Shown here: positions 7,477 to 16,071 of the stretch, in pieces
Layout of the letters: each line of letters opens with the position of its first letter
How positions within the stretch are numbered: the stretch's first letter is position 1
Assembly: GCA_003561595.1 (NCBI GenBank)
Contig: PWWF01000217.1
Span: forward strand, 1-22,232
Reading direction: 5' to 3'
Length of the DNA: 22,232 bases
From: Paracoccaceae bacterium
GTDB taxonomy: Bacteria > Pseudomonadota > Alphaproteobacteria > Rhodobacterales > Rhodobacteraceae
Notes under the pieces: model-generated
The model's input: the letters and a program-made list of their open reading frames with translations, nothing else
Database searches by the model: none
Told to the model about the DNA's origin: nothing
Program-made: the position numbers and the translations under genes

Positions 7477-9742
7477 GCGGCTGCTGTCCGAAGACCTGAG
7501 CCTCAAGGAAGAGAACCGCCGCCTGCGCGAGATCCTGCGCGCGCTGATGGATCGATCCGAGCGCCTGACCCAAGGCGCCACGCGCTCGGTCGCCCAACTC
7601 GGGCATGTGGTGGCGCTGGAAAGCCAGATCCGTGCCCGCACCCGTGATCTGGCCGATATGTTGGACCGTCTGCGCATCACCAACGCCCTCCTGTCGCAGG
7701 CCGAGCGCGAAGCTGTGAATGCGCGCAACGCGCTGGCCGATGCGCTGGAAGCGATGGTCGAGGGCTTTGCCATGTTCGACGCACAGGACCGCCTGACCAT
7801 GTGGAACTCGCGTTTCTGCGCCGATCTGCCCGATGTGCAGCGCAGGTTGGAGCCGGGGTTGTCCTTTCGCGAATACGTTCGCATCGTGTCCGAAAGCCCC
7901 AGCCTGAAGATTGCTGATGCCGCCCAGCGGCGCGACTGGGTCGCCAGGCGGCTCGAGAATCATCGGCGGCGGGATGTGAGTTTCATGGTCGCGCTGATCG
8001 AAGATCAGTGGCTGCAGATTTCCGAACAGCGGATGGATTCGGGCGGTACGGCCGTCACCCAGACCGAGGTAACCGGTATGGTGCGCATGGCACGCGAGGA
8101 GCGCACGAAGCTGCTTGATGAACAGGCGCAGATGGTGCGCGCAACGCTTGACCATATCGATCAGGGGGTGATGATCTTTGACGCAAAGGCAAGGCTCGCA
8201 GGCTGGAACCGTCGCCTGCGCGAGCTGTTCTCACCACCTGTAGACCTGTTGGTGAGCGGCACGCCTTTCACGGTAATGCTCAATAGCCTGATGCGGCGCA
8301 GGCAGTTGGGGCGCAGCAATATCCGCGCCACGCTGACCGACTGGGTCAACGGCCCGCCCGACCGCGCGCCGATGCGGCTGGAAATCCGGCAGGATGATGG
8401 CGCGATCCTTGATCTCTTCGCGCAGGCCATGCCCGATCAGGGTTTCGTGATTTCTTTTAACGACCTGACCAAGGAACGTCGTGCCATCGAGGAGATGCAC
8501 AGCCTCACTGAGACGCTCGAGGCGCGTGTGCGCGCCCGTACGCTGGAGCTTGAATCTGCCCGCGACGAGGCCGAGCGCGCCAATGCCTCGAAATCGCGTT
8601 TCGTGGCATCAGCGAGCCACGACCTGCTGCAACCTCTGAACGCCGCCAAGCTGTTTCTGTCGTCACTGTCGTCCATGGACCACCCGCCCGCGCAGGCGCG
8701 TCTGATCGAGCGGGTCAATTCGGCCTTCGGATCTGTCGAACAGATCCTTGGCGCGCTGCTCGACATTTCGAAATTCGACATCGGCGCGGCCAGGGCCAAG
8801 CCCGAGACCATCCCGCTCGGCGCGCTGCTGGACAGGCTGCGTGAGGAATTCGCGCCCATGGCCAAGGCGCGCGGGCTGGAATTGCGGGTGCGCGACACGA
8901 CTGCGCATGTCCGCACCGATCCGGTCTATCTGAAACGTGTGCTGCAAAACCTACTGTCCAACGCCCTGCGTTATACGAAGAAAGGCGGCGTGCTGCTGGG
9001 CGTGCGCTGCTCTGGCGACGACGTGCGCATCGAGGTCTGGGATACCGGCCCCGGTATTCCCGAGGACAAGCAGGCCGAGATTTTCCAGGAATTCACCCGG
9101 CTTGACCCTGCCCATAGCGACAGTGGCATGGGGCTGGGGCTGGCGATCGTCGAACAGGCTTGCGCGCTTATGGGGCATCCGCTTGTGCTGCGTTCGACCC
9201 CCGGCCGCGGCACGGTTTTCGGCGTCACGGTCATGCGCGCAACGCCCGACCCTGCGAGTCGGACCATCCATGCGCCCGAAGACAGCCTGCATGACACGCT
9301 CGATGGCCTGCTGGTGCTGGTGATCGAAAACGATGCCGAGGTACGCAAGGGCATGACCGCCGTGCTCGAAGACTGGGGGACCAGCCCGATCGAGGCCACC
9401 ACAACACAAGAGGCCGAGGCGCTGATTGCCGATCTGGGCGTGCCGCCAGATGTTATCCTCGCCGACTACCAGCTTGACGCAGACGCCAACGGGCTTGATG
9501 TCATCGCCGAACTGCGCGCGGACCATGGCGCCATTCCCGCCGTGCTGGTCACAGCCGATCACGATCCGGCGCTGGCGCAGAAGGCAGCGGACCGCGCAGT
9601 GCTGCTACTGCGCAAGCCGCTGTCACTGCGCCGCTTGCAGCGTGTGCTGCGTCAGGTCTCGATGCACAGCAGCGTCGCACCCGCGCAGTCCGCGCGCGGG
9701 GATCATAGCTACTGGTTGCGTCAGGATTACGCCGACGGTTGA
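7469..9742 (+). CDS. PAS-PAS hybrid histidine kinase with receiver, NahK/ErcS-like
   Basis: A 757-residue cytoplasmic hybrid kinase. Order: coiled-coil N-terminus (about 10-95, LKEENRRLREILRAL ... ARTRDLADMLDRLR), PAS-7 type domain (95-210, EGFAMFDAQDRLTMWNSRF), second PAS (225-335, QGVMIFDAKARLAGWNRRL), second coiled coil, dimerisation domain with His384 (ASASHDLLQPLNAAKLFLSS), ATPase domain with N box (LLSNALRYTKKGG), G1 (WDTGPGIPED) and G2 (GMGLGLAIV), then a receiver at about 618-735 with Asp666 (ILADYQLDADANGLDV) and Lys in LLRKPLSL. The start at 7469 is chosen because it gives an 8-base overlap with the FIST stop; the earlier ATG at 7409 would overlap by 68 bases. FIST plus this kinase layout matches NosP-NahK. 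The receiver implies a further Hpt or competitive phosphate sink; no Hpt lies beside it except at the window's left edge. Confidence 0.93.
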   Translation: MSERLLSEDLSLKEENRRLREILRALMDRSERLTQGATRSVAQLGHVVALESQIRARTRDLADMLDRLRITNALLSQAEREAVNARNALADALEAMVEGFAMFDAQDRLTMWNSRFCADLPDVQRRLEPGLSFREYVRIVSESPSLKIADAAQRRDWVARRLENHRRRDVSFMVALIEDQWLQISEQRMDSGGTAVTQTEVTGMVRMAREERTKLLDEQAQMVRATLDHIDQGVMIFDAKARLAGWNRRLRELFSPPVDLLVSGTPFTVMLNSLMRRRQLGRSNIRATLTDWVNGPPDRAPMRLEIRQDDGAILDLFAQAMPDQGFVISFNDLTKERRAIEEMHSLTETLEARVRARTLELESARDEAERANASKSRFVASASHDLLQPLNAAKLFLSSLSSMDHPPAQARLIERVNSAFGSVEQILGALLDISKFDIGAARAKPETIPLGALLDRLREEFAPMAKARGLELRVRDTTAHVRTDPVYLKRVLQNLLSNALRYTKKGGVLLGVRCSGDDVRIEVWDTGPGIPEDKQAEIFQEFTRLDPAHSDSGMGLGLAIVEQACALMGHPLVLRSTPGRGTVFGVTVMRATPDPASRTIHAPEDSLHDTLDGLLVLVIENDAEVRKGMTAVLEDWGTSPIEATTTQEAEALIADLGVPPDVILADYQLDADANGLDVIAELRADHGAIPAVLVTADHDPALAQKAADRAVLLLRKPLSLRRLQRVLRQVSMHSSVAPAQSARGDHSYWLRQDYADG

Positions 9743-9870
9743 CTCCGGTGCTGTACCTGTAAGCAACAGCGGCTGGAGCTGCCACCGACGCGGCGCCCCC
9801 ATGACCTCGTATTATCCTTTGGTCGAATTGATTGGCAGAGCCGTCCAGTGTTGTCTGAGTGCAGGGGAGG

Positions 9871-9949
9871 GGTCCGCTAACCGGACCAATCTGATCCTGC
9901 AACGCCGCGATCCGGCGCAACAGACATCACAGCCGCCGCATATGGGCGG
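9871..9949. promoter_or_regulatory. Three related dyads at 31-bp spacing upstream of the aldehyde dehydrogenase
   Basis: Three inverted repeats are seen: GGTCCG-N5-CGGACC (9871-9887), CGCCG-N5-CGGCG (9903-9917) and CCGCC-N7-GGCGG (9933-9949). Their centres are at 9879, 9910 and 9941, exactly 31 bp apart, about three helical turns. Aligned 13-mers starting at 9873, 9904 and 9935 share CCGC at positions 2-5 and GG at positions 11-12. This looks like an array of dimer sites on one face of the DNA for a regulator such as the NarL protein at 5525. The third copy is only 18 bases before the ATG at 9968, so RNA hairpin function is also possible. The protein is not identified. Confidence 0.45.
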
Positions 9950-9967
9950 TATTTTCGGAGGAAGACC

Positions 9968-11488
9968 ATGAACAAGATGAGCCCGGCGGATTTCCGCACC
10001 CAATCGCCCTTCAAGGCGCGCTATGACAATTTCATTGGCGGCGCTTTTGTTCCACCGGCTGCCGGTCGGTACATGGACAACATCACGCCCATAACCGGCC
10101 AGAAGGTCTGCGAGGTCGCCCGTTCGGATGCGGCCGATATCGACATGGCGCTGGATGCAGCGCATGCCGCAGCTGGCGCATGGGGCAAGACCTCGGCAGC
10201 AGAGCGCTCGAACATCCTGCTCAAGATCGCCGACCGGATGGAGGAAAACCTCGACCTGATCGCCGCTGCCGAGACCTGGGACAATGGCAAGCCCATCCGC
10301 GAGACGACAGCGGCGGATATTCCTCTTGCGATTGATCATTTCCGCTATTTCGCAGGCACGCTGCGCGCGCAGGAAGGCACCATGTCAGAGATCGACAACG
10401 ACACGGTGGCCTATCACTTCCATGAACCGCTTGGCGTGGTTGGCCAGATCATTCCGTGGAATTTCTCGATCCTGATGGCGGCATGGAAGATCGCACCCGC
10501 GCTGGCTGCGGGCAATTGCATCGTGCTAAAACCCGCCGAGCAGACCCCGGCGGCGATACTGGTCCTGGCGGAAGTGATCTCCGATCTGCTGCCCGACGGC
10601 ACGCTGAACATCGTAAACGGTCTGGGGGCCGAGGCAGGCGATGCGCTGGCCCGCTCCACCCGCATTGCCAAGATCGCCTTCACCGGCTCCACCGCGACGG
10701 GCCGCAAGATCATGGAAGCCGCCACGGTCAACCTGATCCCGGTCACGCTGGAACTGGGCGGCAAATCGCCCAATATCTTCTTCAGCGACGTGATGGCGCA
10801 GGATGACGCCTATCTGGACAAGGCGGTCGAGGGCTTCGTCCTGTTTGCCTTCAATCAAGGCGAGGTCTGCACTTGCCCCTCGCGCGCGCTGATCCAGGAA
10901 GACATCTACGAGGAATTCATCGCGCGCTGCATTGCCCGCGTGAAAGCCATCCAGCAGGGCGACCCGCGGGATCTTGCCACGATGGTCGGCGCACAGGCTT
11001 CCAAGCAGCAGCATGACAAGATCATGTCCTATTTCACCATTGGCGTCGAAGAAGGTGCCGAAGTGCTGACCGGCGGCAAGGCCAAGGAACTGGAGGGCGA
11101 TCTTGCGGGGGGATATTATATCGAACCGACAATCCTGAAGGGCCACAACAAGATGCGCGTCTTTCAGGAGGAAATCTTCGGCCCGGTGGTGTCGGTCACG
11201 ACCTTCAAGGACGAGGATGAGGCGCTCGCGATCGCCAATGACACGATGTACGGCCTGGGCGCCGGGGTCTGGACCCGTGACGGCACGCGTGCCTACCGCT
11301 TCGGGCGCAATATCGAGGCCGGGCGTGTCTGGGTCAACAACTACCATGCCTATCCGGCGCATGCGGCCTTTGGCGGCTACAAGCAGTCAGGCATCGGTCG
11401 CGAAACCCACAAGATGATGCTGGACCACTACCAGCAGACCAAGAATATGCTGGTCAGCTACAACCCCAACAAGCTGGGCTTCTTTTAA
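9968..11488 (+). CDS. exaC: NAD-dependent aldehyde dehydrogenase, ExaC/AcoD type
   Basis: A 506-residue ALDH superfamily enzyme that oxidises acetaldehyde and similar aldehydes to the acid. Length equals that of Pseudomonas ExaC and Cupriavidus AcoD as I recall them. Visible landmarks: cofactor region [23 protein letters not shown]-binding [15 protein letters not shown], general base Glu262 in ELGGKSPNI, catalytic Cys301 in [14 protein letters not shown] (with a second Cys303, typical of this subgroup), [10 protein letters not shown], and the C-terminal block [18 protein letters not shown]. The start has a clear GGAGGA seven bases upstream. The alcohol dehydrogenase gene follows at 13 bp with its Shine-Dalgarno overlapping this stop codon, so the two form one operon for alcohol oxidation. 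The preceding signalling genes are the likely control. Confidence 0.95.
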   Translation: MNKMSPADFRTQSPFKARYDNFIGGAFVPPAAGRYMDNITPITGQKVCEVARSDAADIDMALDAAHAAAGAWGKTSAAERSNILLKIADRMEENLDLIAAAETWDNGKPIRETTAADIPLAIDHFRYFAGTLRAQEGTMSEIDNDTVAYHFHEPLGVVGQIIPWNFSILMAAWKIAPALAAGNCIVLKPAEQTPAAILVLAEVISDLLPDGTLNIVNGLGAEAGDALARSTRIAKIAFTGSTATGRKIMEAATVNLIPVTLELGGKSPNIFFSDVMAQDDAYLDKAVEGFVLFAFNQGEVCTCPSRALIQEDIYEEFIARCIARVKAIQQGDPRDLATMVGAQASKQQHDKIMSYFTIGVEEGAEVLTGGKAKELEGDLAGGYYIEPTILKGHNKMRVFQEEIFGPVVSVTTFKDEDEALAIANDTMYGLGAGVWTRDGTRAYRFGRNIEAGRVWVNNYHAYPAHAAFGGYKQSGIGRETHKMMLDHYQQTKNMLVSYNPNKLGFF

Positions 11489-11501
11489 GGAGGGCATGAG
11501 T

Positions 11502-12533
11502 ATGAAAACGATGAAAGCCGCTGTAGTGCGCGAATTCGGCGCACCGCTCTCGCTGGATGAAGTGCCCGTCCCCGAAGTCGAGCCTGGCATGATCCAGGTG
11601 GCAATCCATGCCTCTGGCGTGTGCCACACGGATTTGCATGCGGCCGAAGGAGACTGGCCTGTCAAGCCTAATCCCCCTTTCATTCCGGGACATGAGGGTG
11701 TGGGCTATGTCTCGGCTGTGGGAGCAGGCGTTACCAATGTGAAGGAAGGCGACCGCGTCGGCGTGCCATGGCTGTACACGGCCTGCGGTCATTGTCGCCA
11801 TTGCCTGGGCGGCTGGGAGACGCTGTGCCGCAGCCAGAAGAACACAGGCTACTCGGTGAATGGCGGCTTTGCCGATTTTGTCCTCGCGGACCCGAAATTC
11901 GTGGGCCATCTGCCGGGAAACATCGAGTTCAACGAGATCGCGCCCGTCCTCTGTGCTGGAGTCACAGTATACAAGGGCCTGAAGATGACCGATGTGAAGC
12001 CCGGTGATACAGTCGTCATCTCTGGCATCGGCGGGCTGGGGCATATGGCCGTGCAATATGCAGTGGCCATGGGTCTGAATGTAGTGGCGGTCGATATTGA
12101 CGACGCCAAGCTTGCCCATGCCCGCCGCCTTGGGGCCAAGATCACTGTGAATGCGCGCACTTCAGAGGATCCGGCTGCGGATGTGGTGCGCGAAACAGGC
12201 GGCGGTGCGCAGGGTGCGCTCGTGACCGCTGTGGGCGAGAAAGCCTTCGAGCAGGCCATCGGCATGGTTGATCGCGGTGGCACTGTTGTTCTCAACGGAT
12301 TGCCGCCTGGGGATTTTCCGCTCAACATCTTCGGCATGGTGCTGAACGGGGTGTCGGTGCGGGGCTCGATCGTGGGAACCCGGCTTGACCTGCAGGAGTC
12401 GCTCGATTTCGCAGGTGATGGCAAAGTGAAGGCCACCATCGACACGGCCCCGCTGGAAGATATCAACGCGATTTTCGATCGCATGAGAAAGGGCCAGATC
12501 GAGGGGCGCATGGTGCTCGACCTGGCCAGTTGA
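11502..12533 (+). CDS. adhP: Zinc-dependent alcohol dehydrogenase, AdhP type
   Basis: A 343-residue medium-chain dehydrogenase that interconverts primary alcohols and aldehydes with NAD. Catalytic zinc ligands C41 (SGVCHTDLHA), H64 with E65 (PGHEGVGYV) and C151 (APVLCAGVTVYKG); structural zinc cysteines C95, C98, C101 and C109 (CGHCRHCLGGWETLC); Rossmann motif GIGGLGHMAVQYA followed by the acidic D in VVAVDID, pointing to NAD and not NADP. The ATG at 11502 is preferred over 11496 because AAGGAGG at 11487-11493 is eight bases away from the former but only two from the latter. It is co-transcribed with the aldehyde dehydrogenase; together they convert ethanol-like alcohols to acids. A hairpin follows the stop. 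Confidence 0.95.
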   Translation: MKTMKAAVVREFGAPLSLDEVPVPEVEPGMIQVAIHASGVCHTDLHAAEGDWPVKPNPPFIPGHEGVGYVSAVGAGVTNVKEGDRVGVPWLYTACGHCRHCLGGWETLCRSQKNTGYSVNGGFADFVLADPKFVGHLPGNIEFNEIAPVLCAGVTVYKGLKMTDVKPGDTVVISGIGGLGHMAVQYAVAMGLNVVAVDIDDAKLAHARRLGAKITVNARTSEDPAADVVRETGGGAQGALVTAVGEKAFEQAIGMVDRGGTVVLNGLPPGDFPLNIFGMVLNGVSVRGSIVGTRLDLQESLDFAGDGKVKATIDTAPLEDINAIFDRMRKGQIEGRMVLDLAS

Positions 12534-12877
12534 CCCGGCAGATGCGCGCGGCTCAGGGGATAGCCCGAGCCGCGCGTCATGTGTCGCGCAGCGTGTAGCA
12601 CGCATGGCCCTGATCACATCACCTGGACATTTGGTGTGAATGGAACGTCTGTTCTGCCGTGACTGGCCCTGCTGACCCCATCAGGACCTTTGTTCGGCGA
12701 ACCACGCCATTGAAAAGATTGCAAACAAATCTCAGTATAACTACAGATTGTTACCGTTTTATTTGTTGAACTTATCTTGGGTGAATGTGTTCACGGAAAG
12801 GGGCATCTCGACCATCAGCTGATATGTGCAAAACAGCCTTTCGACCGGATGCCAGGGTTTCGGACTGCGCAAGCTTC
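12534..12877. other. Convergent intergenic region with an AT-rich core
   Basis: A 344-base gap between the ends of adhP (plus) and the PfkB kinase gene (minus). Besides the hairpin at 12545-12576 it has a markedly AT-rich stretch at about 12712-12780, unusual in this GC-rich window, with an imperfect inverted repeat AACAAATCT (12724-12732) / AGATTGTT (12745-12752). I see no gene in it. It could be a terminator zone for the minus operon or a remnant of other DNA. Confidence 0.4.
12545..12576 (+). terminator. Hairpin after adhP
   Basis: A perfect 10-bp stem CGCGCGGCTC (12545-12554) / GAGCCGCGCG (12567-12576) encloses a loop that can itself pair GGG with CCC. It starts 12 bases after the adhP stop. 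No T-run follows, so it is a plausible but not textbook intrinsic terminator. Confidence 0.55.
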
Positions 12878-13738
12878 TCAAGATGCAGCGATGATCGGGG
12901 TGATCCTGCGCCCCGAAAGATGGCGTGCTGTTACCGCATTCGCACTTGCGACGGCCGCATTCTCCGGCTGGCCCAGAGCGACGCCAAGGGTGAAGGCGGC
13001 ATGCCAGAAATCGCCTGCACCATTGCTGTTGTCGATTCTGGTGGCAGGCACCGGCACTTCTGCCCCCGTGATCCCGTCATCGCACAGGACCGGCTTTGGC
13101 CCGCGCGTCACACTGACCCATGCGCCCAGCGAACGGCTCACATCGCGCAAGGTTGCAGGCGTGCAAGCCCCGGCATAGTCGATCAGCCCCTGTTCGGAAA
13201 AGGCGATATGGCTGGCCAGATGCAGCGCGTCACCCAACTGCCTTACCGGAGCCTCGGCATCCAGCACAGCGGGTTTGCCTGCCTTGCGCGCGGCAGCCAG
13301 TACCGGCGCCGAGAGCGCCGGGAAGCGCGTATCGCAGAGCACTGCGTCAAAACGGAACGGCCGGGGCAGGGGCGGCAGGGTATCGCACAGCCGGTCGTCG
13401 CGATAATTGATGATGGTGCGCTCGCCTCCGGGTTGGATAAGCACAGCCGAATGTGGCGTGATCTGGCCCGCGACGCAATGCAGACCGTCCATCGCCACGC
13501 CGCGCGCGGCGATGCGGCTGCGCATCAGATCGGCCAGCGGATCATCGCCCAGGGCCGCGCGCAGATATGCCCTGCCGCCCAATGCGTTCACCGCGGCAGC
13601 GGCGTTCAATGCGCCGCCCGCCGCCTTGGCAGCCGCGCTACCGGCCTTGTGCTTCAGCCCCGGTTGCGGGAAATCCGAGACGGAGAACTCGAAATCCAGC
13701 GCCACCAGCCCGGCGCACAGGATCCCTGGCGCGCGCAC
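12878..13738 (-). CDS. PfkB-family carbohydrate kinase
   Basis: A 286-residue ribokinase-fold sugar kinase. The N-terminus ILCAGLVALDFEFSV is a normal PfkB opening; AGGALNAAAAVNALGGRAYL is the first signature (sugar and Gly-rich region); SNGAGDFWHAAFTLGVALG is the second, with catalytic base Asp243 and the GAGD anion hole. The usual first Asp of DTxGAGD is replaced (NSNGAGD, with an Asp one position earlier). The GTG start at 13738 lies 4 bases after the aldolase stop; ATG options further upstream would sit inside the aldolase gene and add unrelated residues. It is the last gene of the tctCBA-aldolase-kinase operon. Its likely role is phosphorylating a keto- or deoxy-sugar or an aldolase product; the exact substrate is unknown. 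2-keto-3-deoxygluconate kinase and ketohexokinase-like functions are alternatives. Confidence 0.88.
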   Translation of the reverse strand: MRAPGILCAGLVALDFEFSVSDFPQPGLKHKAGSAAAKAAGGALNAAAAVNALGGRAYLRAALGDDPLADLMRSRIAARGVAMDGLHCVAGQITPHSAVLIQPGGERTIINYRDDRLCDTLPPLPRPFRFDAVLCDTRFPALSAPVLAAARKAGKPAVLDAEAPVRQLGDALHLASHIAFSEQGLIDYAGACTPATLRDVSRSLGAWVSVTRGPKPVLCDDGITGAEVPVPATRIDNSNGAGDFWHAAFTLGVALGQPENAAVASANAVTARHLSGRRITPIIAAS

Positions 13739-13742
13739 AGGC

Positions 13743-14519
13743 TCAGGCCAGCATCTCGCGCACGCTTTCACGCGCGGCGCGCGCGCTTTGCGCCAGCATC
13801 GCCACATCACAGGCGCCTGCGATGAACTGATAGCCCGCCGCGCGCAGTGAGCGATAATCGTGATCGGCCCAGAGCACGGTCCCCAGCATCACGCCCGCAT
13901 CGCGTGCCAGCGCCTCAGCGCGCGCGATGGCATTGCGCACTTCCGGGTGTCCCATATTCTCCAGATGCCCCATCGAGGCCGCCAGATCATTCGGGCCGAT
14001 GAAGATCATGTCCACACCGGGCACTCTGGCCATGTCGGGAATGGCCTCGATCGCGTCGATATGTTCGATCTGCATCATCAACAACAATTCGTCACGGGCG
14101 TTTGCCGTCGCATAGTCGGACACCGCGCCGTACTGCGAGGCGCGCAGGATCGGGGCCGCATAGCCGCGCTGCCCATGCGGCGGATAGAGGCAGCTTGCTG
14201 TGATCCGGCGCGCGGCGGCCGCGTCCTGCACCATCGGGACCATCAGCGAATGCGCCCCCTTGTCGAGCACGCGTTTCAGCACTGTGTCCGCGCCTTCGGG
14301 CACGCGCAGAACGGCCTGGCCGCCTGCGGCCTCTATCGCGCGGATCAGGGATATGGCATCCTCGACCGTGGCGGGGCCGTGTTCGCAATCCACGATCACG
14401 ACATCCCAGCCGGTATGCACCAGCACCTCGGCCACCTCTGCCGATCCGAGGTCCAGCCACGCCGCGGCAATGGTCTCTCCGGCCTTGAGCCTGGTTTTCA
14501 GGGTGTTGCGTCTGTTCAT
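13743..14519 (-). CDS. HpcH/HpaI-family class II aldolase
   Basis: A 258-residue, metal-dependent aldolase that splits 2-keto-3-deoxy or related acids into pyruvate (or a pyruvate analogue) and an aldehyde. Motifs: VVIVDCEHGPATVEDA with the catalytic His of EHGP, VLRVPEG with the substrate-binding Arg, GQRGYAAPILRASQYG, and metal ligands Glu in MQIEHIDAIEAI and Asp in IFIGPNDLAASMG. The ATG at 14519 has AGGA 8 bases before it and lies 10 bp after the tctA stop; an upstream extension would overlap tctA. Members include HpaI, GarL, RhmA and 2-keto-3-deoxy-sulfogluconate aldolases, and sequence reading alone does not separate them. Next to a carboxylate transporter and a sugar kinase it most likely degrades an imported sugar acid. 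Confidence 0.92.
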   Translation of the reverse strand: MNRRNTLKTRLKAGETIAAAWLDLGSAEVAEVLVHTGWDVVIVDCEHGPATVEDAISLIRAIEAAGGQAVLRVPEGADTVLKRVLDKGAHSLMVPMVQDAAAARRITASCLYPPHGQRGYAAPILRASQYGAVSDYATANARDELLLMMQIEHIDAIEAIPDMARVPGVDMIFIGPNDLAASMGHLENMGHPEVRNAIARAEALARDAGVMLGTVLWADHDYRSLRAAGYQFIAGACDVAMLAQSARAARESVREMLA

Positions 14520-14529
14520 GGAATACGTC

Positions 14530-16065
14530 CTATCGGTCAGAGGTGTCGCGGGTGGTATCCGGGTTGTCCTGCGGTTTTGCGGGCGCGATAAAGCTGCGCA
14601 GCGCGCGATAGAGCAGGATCGCCCAGATCGTGAGTGTGATTGCCCCCAGAACGGCGGCAATGTCGCGGGCGAAGAATTCGGTCAGATCGCCGCGCGCCTT
14701 CAGCATCGAGACCATGAAATTGTCCTCGACGATCCGGCCCAGAACGATACCCAGAATCGCCGGGGCCAGCGGGATATCGGCCCAGAGCATGGCACTGGCC
14801 AGAAGCCCCAGCACAAGGATGATCCAGATCGCCAGTGTGCTGCCGCTGATGGCATAGCCCCCCAGCATGGCAAGGATCAGGATGATCGGCATCAGCACCG
14901 CACGCGGCACGCGCAGAACCTGAGTGGCCATCGCGACGACCAGACCGCCCGTGACCAGCATCATCAGATTGGCCAGCAAAAACGATCCGAATATCGCATA
15001 GACCATCGCGGAATCGGTATTCAGCACATCGGGGCCGGGGGTCAGCCCCTTCATCATCAGCACGCCGATGGCGATGGCCGTGACGCTGTCGCCCGGAATG
15101 CCAAAGACAAGCGCCGGTGTCCACGCCCCCGCCACGGCCGCGTTGTTGGCCGCGCCGCCATCGACCACACCCTCGATATGACCGCGCCCATAGGCTTCGG
15201 GCTTGCGCGAAAAGCGCCGGGACACGGCATAGGCGATCCAGGCGGCGACATCGGCGCCGGCACCGGGCAGTGCGCCGATGAATGTGCCACCCGTGGCAGA
15301 CCGCAGCACATTCTTCCACAGGGCCCCGAACTGGCGTGCAGCGGTAACCAGCGCCTGGCGCAATGGCTCGACCGACAGGCGCAGGCGTGACGACTGCCGA
15401 CCTCCAACCGCGTTGCGCAACAACTCCGACAGCGCGAACATGCCGATCATCGCGGGGATGAAGCTGACCCCGTCATAGAGTTCTACATTGCCAAAGGTGA
15501 AGCGCGGATGGCCTACGGCGACATCGATCCCGACTGTGGCGATCGCCAGCCCGATGAACAGGCTCGCGAAATTGCGCGGCACGGATGGCCCGCCGACAAG
15601 AACGGCGCAGGACAGGCCAAGTGCCGCCAGCCAGAACGCTTCATCACTGGAAAAGTTTCGCGAGAGATAGGTCAGCGTGGGCGTCGCGAACATCAGGATC
15701 GTCACGCCGATCACCCCCCCGACCACCGAGGCAAACAGCGCCGAGTAAAGCGTGCTGCGCGGATGGCCCGATTGCGACAGGCGGTAGCTATCCTCGACAT
15801 AGGCGGCGGAGGCCGGAGTGCCGGGGATCTTCAGCACCGCGCCCGAGATATCGCCTGCAAAGATCGCCGTGGTGGTTGTGGCGACGATCGCGGCGGCAGC
15901 CTGCACCGGGTCCATGAACCAGGTAAAGGGCACCAGCAGCGCCACGGCCATGGTTGCCGTCAACCCTGGCATGGCCCCCACAAAGGCACCGTAGAGCGTG
16001 CACAGGAAAACGGTCCCAAGGATCTTGGGGGTCAGCACCACGGCAAGAAGGGCAAACAGATCCAT
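14530..16065 (-). CDS. tctA: Tripartite tricarboxylate transporter large membrane subunit TctA
   Basis: A 511-residue very hydrophobic inner-membrane protein with about 10-12 predicted segments. It has the TctA landmarks near the N-terminus (LCTLYGAFVGAMPGLTATMA, then TTTTAIFAGDISGAVLKIPG, then TPASAAYVEDSY) and the mid-protein repeat of the same theme (GALPGAGADVAAWIAYAVSR, FGIPGDSVTAIAIGVLMMKG). It works with TctB and the periplasmic TctC to take up carboxylates using an ion gradient. ATG at 16065 is chosen; a GTG at 16068 directly before it is equally possible. The gene begins 6 bases after the tctB stop, so translation is coupled. No break or missing segment is seen. Confidence 0.95.
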   Translation of the reverse strand: MDLFALLAVVLTPKILGTVFLCTLYGAFVGAMPGLTATMAVALLVPFTWFMDPVQAAAAIVATTTTAIFAGDISGAVLKIPGTPASAAYVEDSYRLSQSGHPRSTLYSALFASVVGGVIGVTILMFATPTLTYLSRNFSSDEAFWLAALGLSCAVLVGGPSVPRNFASLFIGLAIATVGIDVAVGHPRFTFGNVELYDGVSFIPAMIGMFALSELLRNAVGGRQSSRLRLSVEPLRQALVTAARQFGALWKNVLRSATGGTFIGALPGAGADVAAWIAYAVSRRFSRKPEAYGRGHIEGVVDGGAANNAAVAGAWTPALVFGIPGDSVTAIAIGVLMMKGLTPGPDVLNTDSAMVYAIFGSFLLANLMMLVTGGLVVAMATQVLRVPRAVLMPIILILAMLGGYAISGSTLAIWIILVLGLLASAMLWADIPLAPAILGIVLGRIVEDNFMVSMLKARGDLTEFFARDIAAVLGAITLTIWAILLYRALRSFIAPAKPQDNPDTTRDTSDR

Positions 16066-16071
16066 CACCGG

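Noticed and set aside
12785..13825. 346-residue plus-strand open frame
   Set aside because: It lies opposite the PfkB kinase gene, which has clear family motifs; the plus translation has none.
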